Below, in pieces: positions 1 to 7,102 of a stretch of DNA of 19,807 nucleotides. The notes below the pieces were generated by a model that ran no database searches, was not told the DNA's origin, and saw only the letters and a program-made list of their open reading frames with translations. The number at the start of each line of letters is the position of its first letter. Positions within the stretch are counted from its first letter, which is position 1. This DNA is from Thermoplasmata archaeon (GTDB lineage Archaea; Thermoplasmatota; Thermoplasmata; Thermoplasmatales; Thermoplasmataceae), in NCBI GenBank assembly GCA_021806345.1, contig JAJZXP010000247.1:1-19807 (forward strand). Direction: 5' to 3'. A program made the position numbers and the translations under genes.

Positions 1-2
1 TC

Positions 3-422
3 AGGATTCCCACGGGACTGTTCAACATGGTGGTCTTTGAGAATTATCAACCAGCGGCACGTTCCAACATCGGAGCCGTACATTTGGCGGAAAGGGTGGA
101 ATTCGATGAAAGAGGGGTAATCTCGTCCATACACTTCATGCATCCGGAACATAACCTTCTCAGGTTCATAATGCACGCTGAGGAATACGAAAGCCTTATC
201 CAGATTCTGATCAACGATGAGCATATGATCACCAAGTACGAGAAATTGATGCCACTGCTCACAAAGCTTGCTGCAAGGAAGATAACGAAGGAGCAGTTTG
301 AGGCTCTAGGTTCGGCATATTCAGAGGATGAGGACCAGGCACCCAAGGTGATCAAGAAGTCCCTTGAGGAAATCCAGGACCTCAAGGACACAAACGACCT
401 GATCAAGGTGAGGTCTTCATGA
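3..422 (+). CDS. Unknown protein, 5'-partial
   Basis: The reading frame is open to the left edge of the window, so the gene may start upstream. The first visible ATG is at 27 and gives 131 residues. No family is recognised. The visible part has a mixed alpha/beta N-terminal half, then a leucine-rich helical stretch (about residues 55-90, counted from the ATG) and an acidic/basic charged tail. The stop overlaps the next start in an ATGA at 419-422, so the two genes are translationally coupled in the same operon. The codon use (AGG arginines) matches the genes that follow. Its place at the head of a run of element-backbone genes suggests a plasmid or provirus function, but this is context only. 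Confidence 0.75.
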   Translation, partial: RIPTGLFNMVVFENYQPAARSNIGAVHLAERVEFDERGVISSIHFMHPEHNLLRFIMHAEEYESLIQILINDEHMITKYEKLMPLLTKLAARKITKEQFEALGSAYSEDEDQAPKVIKKSLEEIQDLKDTNDLIKVRSS

Positions 423-730
423 TAGAACACGATTACAGCATGAGGAAAATCAGGATCCAGCAGATCTGGGATGACATCTTTGCCCTGAATCCCTCACTCA
501 GGGAAAACCAGTATGCAAAATTCTCATACAGGGAATTCAGGGAGGCAGAGGACCAGGATGAGAGAGCTCCCTTCATATCGGAGGGAATGATGCGCCTGCC
601 CGTTGGCCTATCAGTCACAAGAATCCATAAGGTTGAAAGGTCGAGGAAAGCAAATTCTTCAAACATTGGTGAAGAGGAAATCTGGGCTATTTTCCACAAG
701 GTACCCCAGATATTCATTTTAAAGAGGTGA
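419..730 (+). CDS. Unknown 103-aa protein
   Basis: A small protein of no recognised family. It is rich in charged and aromatic residues, with no membrane segment, signal peptide or Cys/His cluster. The start ATG overlaps the previous stop by ATGA, and the stop lies 3 bp before the next gene. The end of the gene contains an AAAGAGGTGA sequence (721-730) that serves as a strong Shine-Dalgarno site for the following ATG at 734. The tight coupling on both sides supports it as a real gene. The function is unknown. Confidence 0.75.
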   Translation: MIEHDYSMRKIRIQQIWDDIFALNPSLRENQYAKFSYREFREAEDQDERAPFISEGMMRLPVGLSVTRIHKVERSRKANSSNIGEEEIWAIFHKVPQIFILKR

Positions 731-733
731 AAT

Positions 734-1750
734 ATGCCGGAATTCAGGACAAAAGGAAAAGGATCGGACAGGACAGTATATCCCGTCAGGAAGAGGAAAC
801 CGTATGGAATCAGCAGGGAGCTTGCATACAGTGATGTTGAAGCAATGAGGGCAAAGGGTGATCGTGCCCGCCTGATCAGGACCAACAGGAAACTTGATCT
901 CTATGCACCCTTCATTTCCACAATACCGGGGGAGAATGCCTCTCAGACTGCACCTGGTGCCACAGTCATTGGAGCTGCAAACCCCGGTGCTTCAGCATCA
1001 TCAGGGTTGGTTAACGCAGCAAGGAAACAGCTTGATGAACTCATGCATTCACAGAGGCTCAGAAGGGCATTTGTGAACAGGACAGGGCAGGAATCTGAAA
1101 TCTCGGAATACCAATCAGGCGGTGACACATTCCTGAATGTTGTGAACCAGGACCACACCATGATGGTATTCGAGAAGCTTAACAACCTCACGGAAAAGGC
1201 AAATCCTGAAGATAAGACCAACAGTTATGCCAGGGTTCCAAAACTTTCAAAGCTCATGGATGCCAATGAGGATCATCTCAGCGTGGAAATACCTGAACCG
1301 TTCGTGAAATCTCTCCTCAAGTTCTTCTCCCATTACGGCACCGTAAAGGGAGAGAAGGATTCCTATGGCGACATCAGCGTGATGGTAGGAATGAACAGGG
1401 GTTCACACAAAGCACACATTATGCTTATTGACACAGACAACAGTGACGGTGCAGAATACAATGCAAAGAAGATCCTCGGGGACTACGCCTTCACCGTTGC
1501 TTCTAGCAGGCTTTCCGGTGAGCAGATGCAGTCATTCTTCAGCCCTTCGCTCTTCTACCAGTCCCTGAAGGCCGCATCCGATCTTTCACCAAGCACTGAA
1601 TTGAAGATACAGACATCAGATGATTATCCCATGTCGGTGACCAATAACGGATATTCTGCTGATGCAACGAAAGGTTCACTGATTGCACCCAAGATGGAGG
1701 ACCGGAGGGCACCATTCATGAAGATCTTAAGGGAGAGCGATGGGAAATGA
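734..1750 (+). CDS. Putative sliding-clamp-like (PCNA-like) protein
   Basis: A 338-aa protein, preceded by a strong SD (GAGGTGA) at 724-730. Seen: a basic N-terminal tag (residues 4-22, beginning FRTKGKG), an Ala/Gly/Ser-rich low-complexity linker (about 70-95), then a folded C-terminal half. Near the end there is a pattern of a phenylalanine/leucine-rich helix, a strand LKIQTSDDYPMSV, and LIAPKMED. This resembles the last strands of PCNA-type clamps, where a D-x-P-x-x-V/I strand precedes a final APR(I/V)E strand. From this I infer a clamp-like fold. It is longer than a cellular PCNA (about 245 aa), the extra length being the N-terminal tag and linker. Alternatively it is an unrelated structural or DNA-binding protein. 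The stop overlaps the next start (ATGA, 1747-1750), so the genes are operonic. Confidence 0.75.
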   Translation: MPEFRTKGKGSDRTVYPVRKRKPYGISRELAYSDVEAMRAKGDRARLIRTNRKLDLYAPFISTIPGENASQTAPGATVIGAANPGASASSGLVNAARKQLDELMHSQRLRRAFVNRTGQESEISEYQSGGDTFLNVVNQDHTMMVFEKLNNLTEKANPEDKTNSYARVPKLSKLMDANEDHLSVEIPEPFVKSLLKFFSHYGTVKGEKDSYGDISVMVGMNRGSHKAHIMLIDTDNSDGAEYNAKKILGDYAFTVASSRLSGEQMQSFFSPSLFYQSLKAASDLSPSTELKIQTSDDYPMSVTNNGYSADATKGSLIAPKMEDRRAPFMKILRESDGK

Positions 1751-2073
1751 CTAAGTTTAGAACAGTCAAACGCAATGGAAAAAAACAGGCCATACCCATA
1801 AATCAGAGAAAATCAGCATCGATTAACCGGACAATATCGCCCGTCCAGATTAACAGGATGGGGATCAGGAATCCCGGTTCTCTCAGTGAACTTGGATACA
1901 GGATGAAGGATCAATGGCAGCAGAGAAAAGATGCAATTGACGCAGCTGTGAAAAAATACGGAAAGAACAGGACTGCATGGAAATTCTCAGACCTGGTGAG
2001 GATGAATTCTCACAGGCCTGAACTGAGAGAAATAGCACTCCACGACCTTAGATACGTCACAGGAGAGAATTAA
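1747..2073 (+). CDS. Short basic protein sharing an N-terminal tag with the preceding gene
   Basis: A 108-aa, strongly basic protein with no known domain. Residues 4-22 (FRTVKRNGKKQAIPINQRK) align without gaps to residues 4-22 of the preceding 338-aa protein: FRT at the start, P-V/I at positions 14-15 and RK at the end are shared. The I-x-R and a Met downstream also match. The rest is helical and rich in Arg and Lys, so nucleic-acid or clamp binding is possible, as is a role as a virion/plasmid-associated protein. It is translationally coupled to the gene before it by an ATGA overlap. The next gene starts 12 bp downstream behind an AAAGAGGT SD. The function is not established. Confidence 0.75.
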   Translation: MTKFRTVKRNGKKQAIPINQRKSASINRTISPVQINRMGIRNPGSLSELGYRMKDQWQQRKDAIDAAVKKYGKNRTAWKFSDLVRMNSHRPELREIALHDLRYVTGEN

Positions 2074-2085
2074 AGAGGTATAGAA

Positions 2086-3198
2086 ATGGCAGAAAAATGG
2101 ATAACTGTAAAGGATAAGAGCAAAGAGAACAGGCATGTCAAATTAACGGGGATAAAGGAAGCAAGGCCAACGTTGGAACTGAAGATGAGATACGGTGACA
2201 TGAACCCCAACAGGAAGGAGACCCTGACACTGGAGCAGCTGGCAAGGGATCAGCTCAAGAGGGCAAGCAGTGCCTCAACCGTGGATCAGATGCTTTTGCA
2301 CCTTGAGAAGTATACAGGCCTCCTTGGAAGCTTTTCTTCATTCAATGCAATTCTCATAAAGGAGCAGGATCCATATGCAACCGTCGTGAGATCAAAGAGC
2401 GACTGGAAAGCTTACGGGTATCAGGTGAAGGATGATGCTGTGCCCATTAACATCCTGTTTCCTGTTGTTTCTGGCAAACATGCATCCAACGGAAAGATGC
2501 TTGACTTCATCAACAAACTGAGGGAACAGGGTTTGAGCGATGAAATGATCGATGAAAAGGTCAGGGAGAAATATCCCAACGGTCGCGTACCAACTCACAC
2601 CTTTGGAATCAGTCAGGTATTCGATAAGAAGGTAGTCGAAGCAATTCCGGGAAAGAAGCAGGTAAACCTTTATGACAGGGATTCCGAGATGAAGGCTCAG
2701 TCGCTGTATTCGTATCTGAAAGACCTAGCGGCATCAAATTACAAGGTTACAGAGGATCCATTCGCCGGTGGAAGGGGTTTCACTGCCCAGGATCCGGAAC
2801 ACGGCCAGAGGATCAACGTTATGAAGATACCCGGTGAAAATGTCCAGGCACTTAGGACATTGCTTCATGAACTTTCACACGCAAAGCTTGAGCACGTCTA
2901 CGGGAAAGGTGGAACAAGGGGAGTTCAGGAATCTGAGGCTGAATTGTCTGCATGGCTTGCAGGGAAACACTTCGGTTACGACTTCAAGGACTCTTCACCG
3001 TATATCAAGGGCTGGTCTTCAAGTCAGGATTTCAAGGAAGAGAATGTGGACAGGTCCATGAAGACTGCAGCCTGGATTATCAAGAATGTGGATCTTGAGG
3101 AGCTGAAGGGAAAGTCATTGCCCGAAACCTCAGTGTCCGTTCCAGTATCAAGGAAAACCATCGGCCTGAGGAAGGAATACCAGGCAACATTGGGGTGA
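2086..3198 (+). CDS. ArdC-like ssDNA-binding / ImmA-IrrE-like metallopeptidase protein
   Basis: A 370-aa protein. Residues about 50-130 resemble the ArdC N-terminal domain (DUF1738-type): a helix bundle, then a SFSSFNAILI-like segment, a W-K-x-x-G-x-Q-V-K segment at about 107-115 and the hydrophobic strand INILFPVV. Residues 255-290 hold a zinc-peptidase site, HELSH at 261-265, followed about 20 residues later by an ESEAELSAW segment whose acidic residues could give the third metal ligand, as in the ImmA/IrrE family. ArdC proteins of plasmids bind single-stranded DNA and protect incoming DNA from restriction, and are typical of conjugative or viral elements. This supports a mobile-element backbone here. 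The SD (AAAGAGGT) sits just before the ATG. The substrate and whether the peptidase is active are unknown. Confidence 0.85.
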   Translation: MAEKWITVKDKSKENRHVKLTGIKEARPTLELKMRYGDMNPNRKETLTLEQLARDQLKRASSASTVDQMLLHLEKYTGLLGSFSSFNAILIKEQDPYATVVRSKSDWKAYGYQVKDDAVPINILFPVVSGKHASNGKMLDFINKLREQGLSDEMIDEKVREKYPNGRVPTHTFGISQVFDKKVVEAIPGKKQVNLYDRDSEMKAQSLYSYLKDLAASNYKVTEDPFAGGRGFTAQDPEHGQRINVMKIPGENVQALRTLLHELSHAKLEHVYGKGGTRGVQESEAELSAWLAGKHFGYDFKDSSPYIKGWSSSQDFKEENVDRSMKTAAWIIKNVDLEELKGKSLPETSVSVPVSRKTIGLRKEYQATLG

Positions 3199-3202
3199 GA
3201 GA

Positions 3203-3571
3203 ATGGCAGACGGGAATTCACGGGACGGAGCTCACGCATTTTATACCATGTATATGAGCTGTTCAGAGCTCCCGGTGAACAGGCCTCACAACCGTTCTAA
3301 TGTCCTCTCTTATTTCAAGTCTTTAGTGCAGCTGGAAAATATGCTTTCCCCATTTACGGATGAAATAGAAGGCTATGAGGACTCATACAGGGGAATCTAT
3401 GACAAGATATCAAAGGTCGATGAAGAATCGCCAAATTACGTGAATGAATCCTATCAGATATGCGGCGAATTCCTGGGCCTTCTATCTCAGGCTATGCAGG
3501 AATTAGGCCTGTTGATACCCGTGAACGCAACATCCAGTGACGGTGTCTTAGCGGAACCTTATAGCGATTGA
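3203..3571 (+). CDS. Unknown 122-aa helical protein
   Basis: A protein of 122 residues with no recognised family. It starts with ATG at 3203, 4 bp after the preceding stop, and an SD-like GGGGTGAGAG lies in the end of the preceding gene. It looks mostly alpha-helical, with an acidic centre (about residues 50-80), and has no membrane segment. The next gene starts one base after its stop. It is therefore part of the backbone operon and may be a partner of the ATPase downstream, but there is no direct evidence of function. Confidence 0.75.
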   Translation: MADGNSRDGAHAFYTMYMSCSELPVNRPHNRSNVLSYFKSLVQLENMLSPFTDEIEGYEDSYRGIYDKISKVDEESPNYVNESYQICGEFLGLLSQAMQELGLLIPVNATSSDGVLAEPYSD

Positions 3572-3572
3572 A

Positions 3573-4511
3573 ATGCCTCAATTCGAACCTGGAGAGAAAT
3601 CTACCTGGCTGATTCCCTGGGTAAAACGGAGAATCAAGCAGAACAGGAATCTCATTGGAATCTTTGTCGGTGATACTGGGTCCGGAAAATCTCTCTCTTC
3701 CATTTCATTGGCAGAGCAGATTGATCCTGACTTCTCTGTGGAAAGAATAGTCTTTACCGTCCAGGATCTCATCACCCTGGTCAATTCAGGAAAACTCAAG
3801 CCGGGATCTGTTGTAATCTTTGACGATGCCGGGCTTGGCGTGAATGCAAGATTATGGAAAAACCAGTCTTCAGTCATATTCGGGATGCTCACTCAGGGAT
3901 TCAGGTATATGCAGATTATCCTGCTGATTACAGTTCCAAAGATTTACTTCATTGAGCGTCAGAGCAGGAACCTTATTCACGTAATGTTTGAAGCAACTGA
4001 TGTCCAAGGGATAATGAAACCCAAGCTGCCTTTCCCTTCTCCGTACCATGACGACAAGATCTGGTTCAAATATCCCCAGATCCAGAGAGGATTCAAGAAG
4101 ATCACAATCAAGACTTCAAGATTCAAGCTGCCTTCCCAACCTTTGATTGATGCTTATGAAGCAAAGAAGAAGGAATATATGGAAACAAAGTTCAAAGAAT
4201 TTGAAGAAAAACTTACAGGAAGATCCAGGGATTCAAGTGATGGAATTCCTTTGACATGTGGTGAATGTGGTTACTCGTGGCAGTACCATGGATTTCTGAG
4301 GATGGCCACTTGTCCTAACTGTAATTCCAAGGTATACATTGTTGAAAAAGAAACTCGGTCCAATGGGTTTGATGTTAAATGCAAACATTGCAGTTATATC
4401 TGGAGATTTACTGGATCATCTAAACGTACAACCTGTCCAAATTGCGAGCAGAAAGTAGATACAGAAAAGAATAGACTACCTGATTCCGATGATTCGAACG
4501 TCACAGTCTAA
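3573..4511 (+). CDS. P-loop ATPase with two C-terminal zinc ribbons
   Basis: A 312-aa protein. A Walker A motif, GDTGSGKS, lies at residues 33-40 and a Walker B strand ending in DD (VVIFDDAG) at about 80-87. The C-terminal third carries two zinc ribbons in tandem: C229/C232 with C247/C250, and C270/C273 with C288/C291. The two are similar (CGECGYSW... and CKHCSYIW..., each ending CPNC) and look like an internal duplication. The N-terminal half recalls small motor or packaging ATPases of archaeal plasmids and viruses (Zot/FtsK-HerA-like proteins), but I cannot assign a family. A role in DNA transfer or packaging is inference. It is the last gene of the operon; a T-rich stretch follows. Confidence 0.85.
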   Translation: MPQFEPGEKSTWLIPWVKRRIKQNRNLIGIFVGDTGSGKSLSSISLAEQIDPDFSVERIVFTVQDLITLVNSGKLKPGSVVIFDDAGLGVNARLWKNQSSVIFGMLTQGFRYMQIILLITVPKIYFIERQSRNLIHVMFEATDVQGIMKPKLPFPSPYHDDKIWFKYPQIQRGFKKITIKTSRFKLPSQPLIDAYEAKKKEYMETKFKEFEEKLTGRSRDSSDGIPLTCGECGYSWQYHGFLRMATCPNCNSKVYIVEKETRSNGFDVKCKHCSYIWRFTGSSKRTTCPNCEQKVDTEKNRLPDSDDSNVTV

Positions 4512-4512
4512 A

Positions 4513-4596
4513 ATTGTCCTCAAGGACAATGGAGGACATCAGGGAGGACACTTAGTTTTTCCTTTGTTTCACTTAATATCCAATCATTTTTGTCCT
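4513..4596. repeat. Cluster of five TGTCCT/AGGACA boxes
   Basis: The intergenic stretch 4512-4797 (286 bp, no credible gene) opens with a perfect inverted repeat, ATTGTCCT-CA-AGGACAAT (4513-4530). AGGACA recurs at 4533-4538 and 4545-4550, spaced 10 and 12 bp apart, and TGTCCT again at 4591-4596. Three copies are on one face of the helix or close to it. Such arrays are typical of operators or iteron-like binding sites. The remainder of the gap is AT-rich and ends in the promoter of the winged-helix gene. Confidence 0.55.
4551..4570 (+). terminator. T-rich terminator of the backbone operon
   Basis: A run of six T residues (4555-4560) and a second T-rich patch follow the ATPase stop within 60 bp. 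This fits archaeal U-tract termination. Overlap with the AGGACA box cluster makes a mixed regulatory role possible. Confidence 0.4.
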
Positions 4597-4764
4597 GTTT
4601 TTCCACCACTTCTAACTTTTCATGTATTATATTAGTAAGAATTTATCCTGCCAACCTCATCCCAGCCACTTCCAAATTGATTTTAAGTCTTTCAAAATTC
4701 AACCATCAAAACGAACTAAGTGTGAATAGGCGGGATTTAATAGTAAAACTCCAACTTGGATTAA

Positions 4765-4773
4765 GTTTAAATA
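4765..4773 (+). promoter_or_regulatory. TATA box of the winged-helix operon
   Basis: The sequence GTTTAAATA is centred about 28 bp before the ATG at 4798. Archaeal transcription starts about 25 bp downstream of the TATA box, so the mRNA would be leaderless or nearly so. No SD precedes the ATG, which agrees. Confidence 0.6.
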
Positions 4774-4797
4774 CCAAATATCGTTTTACTATATGTT

Positions 4798-5349
4798 ATG
4801 CTATTTACAGAAAACAACAAAGGAGATGATAAAGGGTTCACCCTACCAGAAAAATACAAGCTTTTACCACCTTCAGAACAACACATCATAATTAGATCTT
4901 CAATTCTTAAGTTTTTAGATTATGCTGGCAGGGGGACAGCATCGGAAATTTCTGCAGCACTAGGTGCTGGGAGTGCCATAACAATTAAGAAACAACTCCA
5001 ATACTTAGCATTAACTCAACAGATATATTACGACCCTCAGAGCAAAGACCCCATTTATATGAGAAACGGAAAATTGGCACATCCAGTCTTTCAAAAGAAT
5101 TTCTCAGTAGGGATCACTTCTGCTTACACCATAAGAACTTATAGCGATATGATGACCGGTAAGTATCTCATATTGACGGAATATTCAAAATCCCCACTTG
5201 GAGAACTTAGGACGAAAGGGGCTGTAAAGGTTGATCTGGTTGGGTTAGATCGGCTCATTTCAAATTTAAAGGAAATTCGCAAAGTTTTGGTTGAAAATCC
5301 AGAACTCTTGGAAAGCAAGCTCATCCTAGAGGGTGAGGAGGAAAAATAG
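4798..5349 (+). CDS. Winged-helix DNA-binding protein
   Basis: A 183-aa protein. Residues about 30-85 form a probable winged helix: helix IRSSILKFLDYAG, then a GTASEISAALG helix-turn, a recognition helix around AITIKKQLQYLALTQQ, and a wing with IYYDPQ...PIYMRNGK. This layout is common in archaeal transcription factors and in DNA-binding subunits of plasmids. The C-terminal half is a mixed fold ending in a long charged helix (about 148-183). It is transcribed from its own leaderless promoter, and its end contains the SD (GAGGAGG) for the following gene. It is a plausible regulator of its own operon and may bind the TGTCCT boxes upstream; that is inference. Confidence 0.8.
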   Translation: MLFTENNKGDDKGFTLPEKYKLLPPSEQHIIIRSSILKFLDYAGRGTASEISAALGAGSAITIKKQLQYLALTQQIYYDPQSKDPIYMRNGKLAHPVFQKNFSVGITSAYTIRTYSDMMTGKYLILTEYSKSPLGELRTKGAVKVDLVGLDRLISNLKEIRKVLVENPELLESKLILEGEEEK

Positions 5350-5350
5350 A

Positions 5351-6694
5351 ATGGTAATTGGAAACATGGAATATGAGAGATTAGACGAACAGGTAGAAAA
5401 TGCATCAAGGGCTGGTTTACTCCACACGTCGTTTGGAATCTTTAAAATGCCCTCGTTTTCTACATCCCTCAGAAGAAGGTTCGAAGCAGAGGCATTTTTA
5501 CGAGACACAAATGCAGGTATGGAACCACAAGTAGTTTCTCCCCATGTAAGTTGTAGAAATCAGATTATTGACAAGTTAGATCCTTTGCTTGGTAATAGCT
5601 TAGTCAAATACGCAAGACCGTTGATATTGCCAGATCCAGAAACAGAGGCCCTCAACTTTAACTGTGTAGCAAGAAATAACTACATGAAACTCGATGAAAA
5701 GATTCATCCAAGGGTAAAATCACGAGAAGAAGTAGTAGAAACCCTTTTTAGGACTGGCCTGTCAAGCAGTCAGAATTGGACAGATGTTCACAGTTCATGG
5801 AGGAGGGTTGATAGGGAGTATGGGTTTTCACCGCTGGTAGACTGGATGGGCAGACATCTTCAGGCGACCATGTCTGATGTCATGCTGGTTCCAACACCTA
5901 TTGTAAGAGGTTCAATAAATGCAGTAGAACAAGCTTTCGATACTGCAGAGGATATGATGCCTATGGCTACGAAACAAACTATATTCACTCTATTTGGCAG
6001 TCACTTCCTTATCCACTCTGAATTCTTCGGGGCATCATCCCCGGCCCATCAAGCACGGATTCGATTTATAGAACGGTTAAGGCTATGGGTCCACAATGAT
6101 AACATGAACAACACTTTCATTTCGATTAAGGTATATGATCCTTCCAAGTATTTATCAAATCCATCTACCGGTGGAATATATAGGAGGAATCTTAGCTATT
6201 TCATAGAGGAGATACAGGAGGCTGCTGCCGCCTTTGGCTCAGTTGTGGTTTTCCACGATACTGGAAATAGATTTCTCGGATTTTTAGATAGTGGATCAGA
6301 TATTGTAACATCAAAGGCTTACGGAGATCCTGGTGTTGATAAAGTCATAATTCCGAAAGTGAGGAATCAAACCCAGAAGCCTCCACCTCCTTTGCCGATC
6401 AGGAGAGGTATGGTTGATGTGGATTATGAAACGGTGAAAGGATGGTTTGAACAAACAGGCGCTTTCCCTGTTCCAGATTTCATGTCTCCAGTGGACTATG
6501 GGAATTTCTCAAACAGAACCGATCAAAAAATATATGTGTCAATGGCTAGAATAGGCGATTTTCAAGAAATTGTGGAATGGTATCGTGCAGCACAGTTGGA
6601 TTACGAAAAGACTTTGAGAGAGGCTATGAGGAGTATTTATGCAGAAGCCCAAAATAAGCAGGACCTTTCTGATATGTGTCCATCACTGAGGTAA
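5351..6694 (+). CDS. Unknown 448-aa protein, possible TIM-barrel-like enzyme
   Basis: I choose ATG 5351 because an SD (GGAGG, 5337-5341) lies 9 nt upstream, inside the end of the winged-helix gene. An in-frame GTG at 5333 would add six residues but overlaps that SD. No family is recognised. The middle (about residues 165-320) alternates hydrophobic strands and amphipathic helices, for example DVMLVPTP, TIFTLFGSHFLIH, FISIKVYD and SVVVFHDTG. This would fit a beta/alpha barrel, with His, Asp and Glu near strand ends. A proline-rich stretch (QKPPPPLPIRRG) separates a C-terminal helical part. The gene is coupled to the winged-helix gene, one base after its stop, and is followed by a small membrane protein. 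The substrate is unknown. Confidence 0.8.
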   Translation: MVIGNMEYERLDEQVENASRAGLLHTSFGIFKMPSFSTSLRRRFEAEAFLRDTNAGMEPQVVSPHVSCRNQIIDKLDPLLGNSLVKYARPLILPDPETEALNFNCVARNNYMKLDEKIHPRVKSREEVVETLFRTGLSSSQNWTDVHSSWRRVDREYGFSPLVDWMGRHLQATMSDVMLVPTPIVRGSINAVEQAFDTAEDMMPMATKQTIFTLFGSHFLIHSEFFGASSPAHQARIRFIERLRLWVHNDNMNNTFISIKVYDPSKYLSNPSTGGIYRRNLSYFIEEIQEAAAAFGSVVVFHDTGNRFLGFLDSGSDIVTSKAYGDPGVDKVIIPKVRNQTQKPPPPLPIRRGMVDVDYETVKGWFEQTGAFPVPDFMSPVDYGNFSNRTDQKIYVSMARIGDFQEIVEWYRAAQLDYEKTLREAMRSIYAEAQNKQDLSDMCPSLR

Positions 6695-6710
6695 CTTTGT
6701 AGGTGTTGAA

Positions 6711-6878
6711 ATGACTCAGAAAATGGAACTGTCTACAGATAGTGGTTCGGTGGCTATGATTGGAATAGGTGCATTCTTTACTTTCATATGGTTTGCATTT
6801 CACTACCCATCAATTTGGATAGGTGTCTTAGGTATCCTGCTGATAATTGGGGGCGCATTTATAACTTCAAGAAAGTGA
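6711..6878 (+). CDS. Small two-helix membrane protein
   Basis: A 55-aa ORF with ATG at 6711 and an AGGTG SD at 6701-6705. After a short polar N-terminus (MTQKMELSTDSGS) come two hydrophobic segments, roughly residues 14-31 (AMIGIGAFFTFIWFAF) and 35-51 (IWIGVLGILLIIGGAF), ending in TSRK. This is a helical hairpin with both termini probably on the same side. The gene is 16 bp after the 448-aa gene on the same strand, so it is likely the third gene of that operon. Small two-helix proteins often act as membrane anchors or, in defence modules, as membrane-disrupting effectors; neither is shown here. Confidence 0.7.
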   Translation: MTQKMELSTDSGSVAMIGIGAFFTFIWFAFHYPSIWIGVLGILLIIGGAFITSRK

Positions 6879-7102
6879 GCTTCTGAATCTACTTTATTTT
6901 CCCGATGGTTCCACCCAAAACCATCTAAATTTCCTATTTGTGGTTCTCACCCACATATGGTGAAATAAATCATAGTTGGTTGCGGTTAACTTTTGAGTTA
7001 AAACTTAACGCCCTTTATATATCGACAATCAGAATTCCAAAGACCAGTATATAAACGGACATAGAAAAACCATTAAGTCTTGCCACAAACTTAACACTCA
7101 TT
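6879..7102. other. Intergenic region with repeats before the integrase
   Basis: No gene is seen here. The left part has a T-rich stop (CTTTATTTT), a GATGGTT...AACCATC hairpin (6904-6925) and two related copies of GGTTC(T)CACCCA at 6907-6917 and 6942-6953. The centre holds TTAACT-TTTG-AGTTAA, and AAACTTAAC recurs at 7001-7009 and 7087-7095. Two TATA-like boxes (TTTATATA at about 7014 and TATATAAA at 7048-7055) could drive the recombinase. Recombinase arm sites or an attachment site are possible but not demonstrated. Confidence 0.5.

Noticed and set aside
47..430. Minus-strand ORF of 127 codons opposite the first gene
   Set aside because: It mirrors the coding frame of the plus-strand gene, has no promoter or SD, and the plus gene is coupled to its neighbour.
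433..885. Minus-strand ORF of 150 codons
   Set aside because: It lies across two coupled plus-strand genes and their SD; it is a shadow frame.
4590..4829. Plus-strand ORF in the intergenic gap
   Set aside because: It runs through the TATA box and the start of the winged-helix gene, has low-complexity composition and no SD.
5333..5350. GTG start for the 448-aa gene
   Set aside because: It would begin in the SD (GGAGG) that is well placed for ATG 5351.
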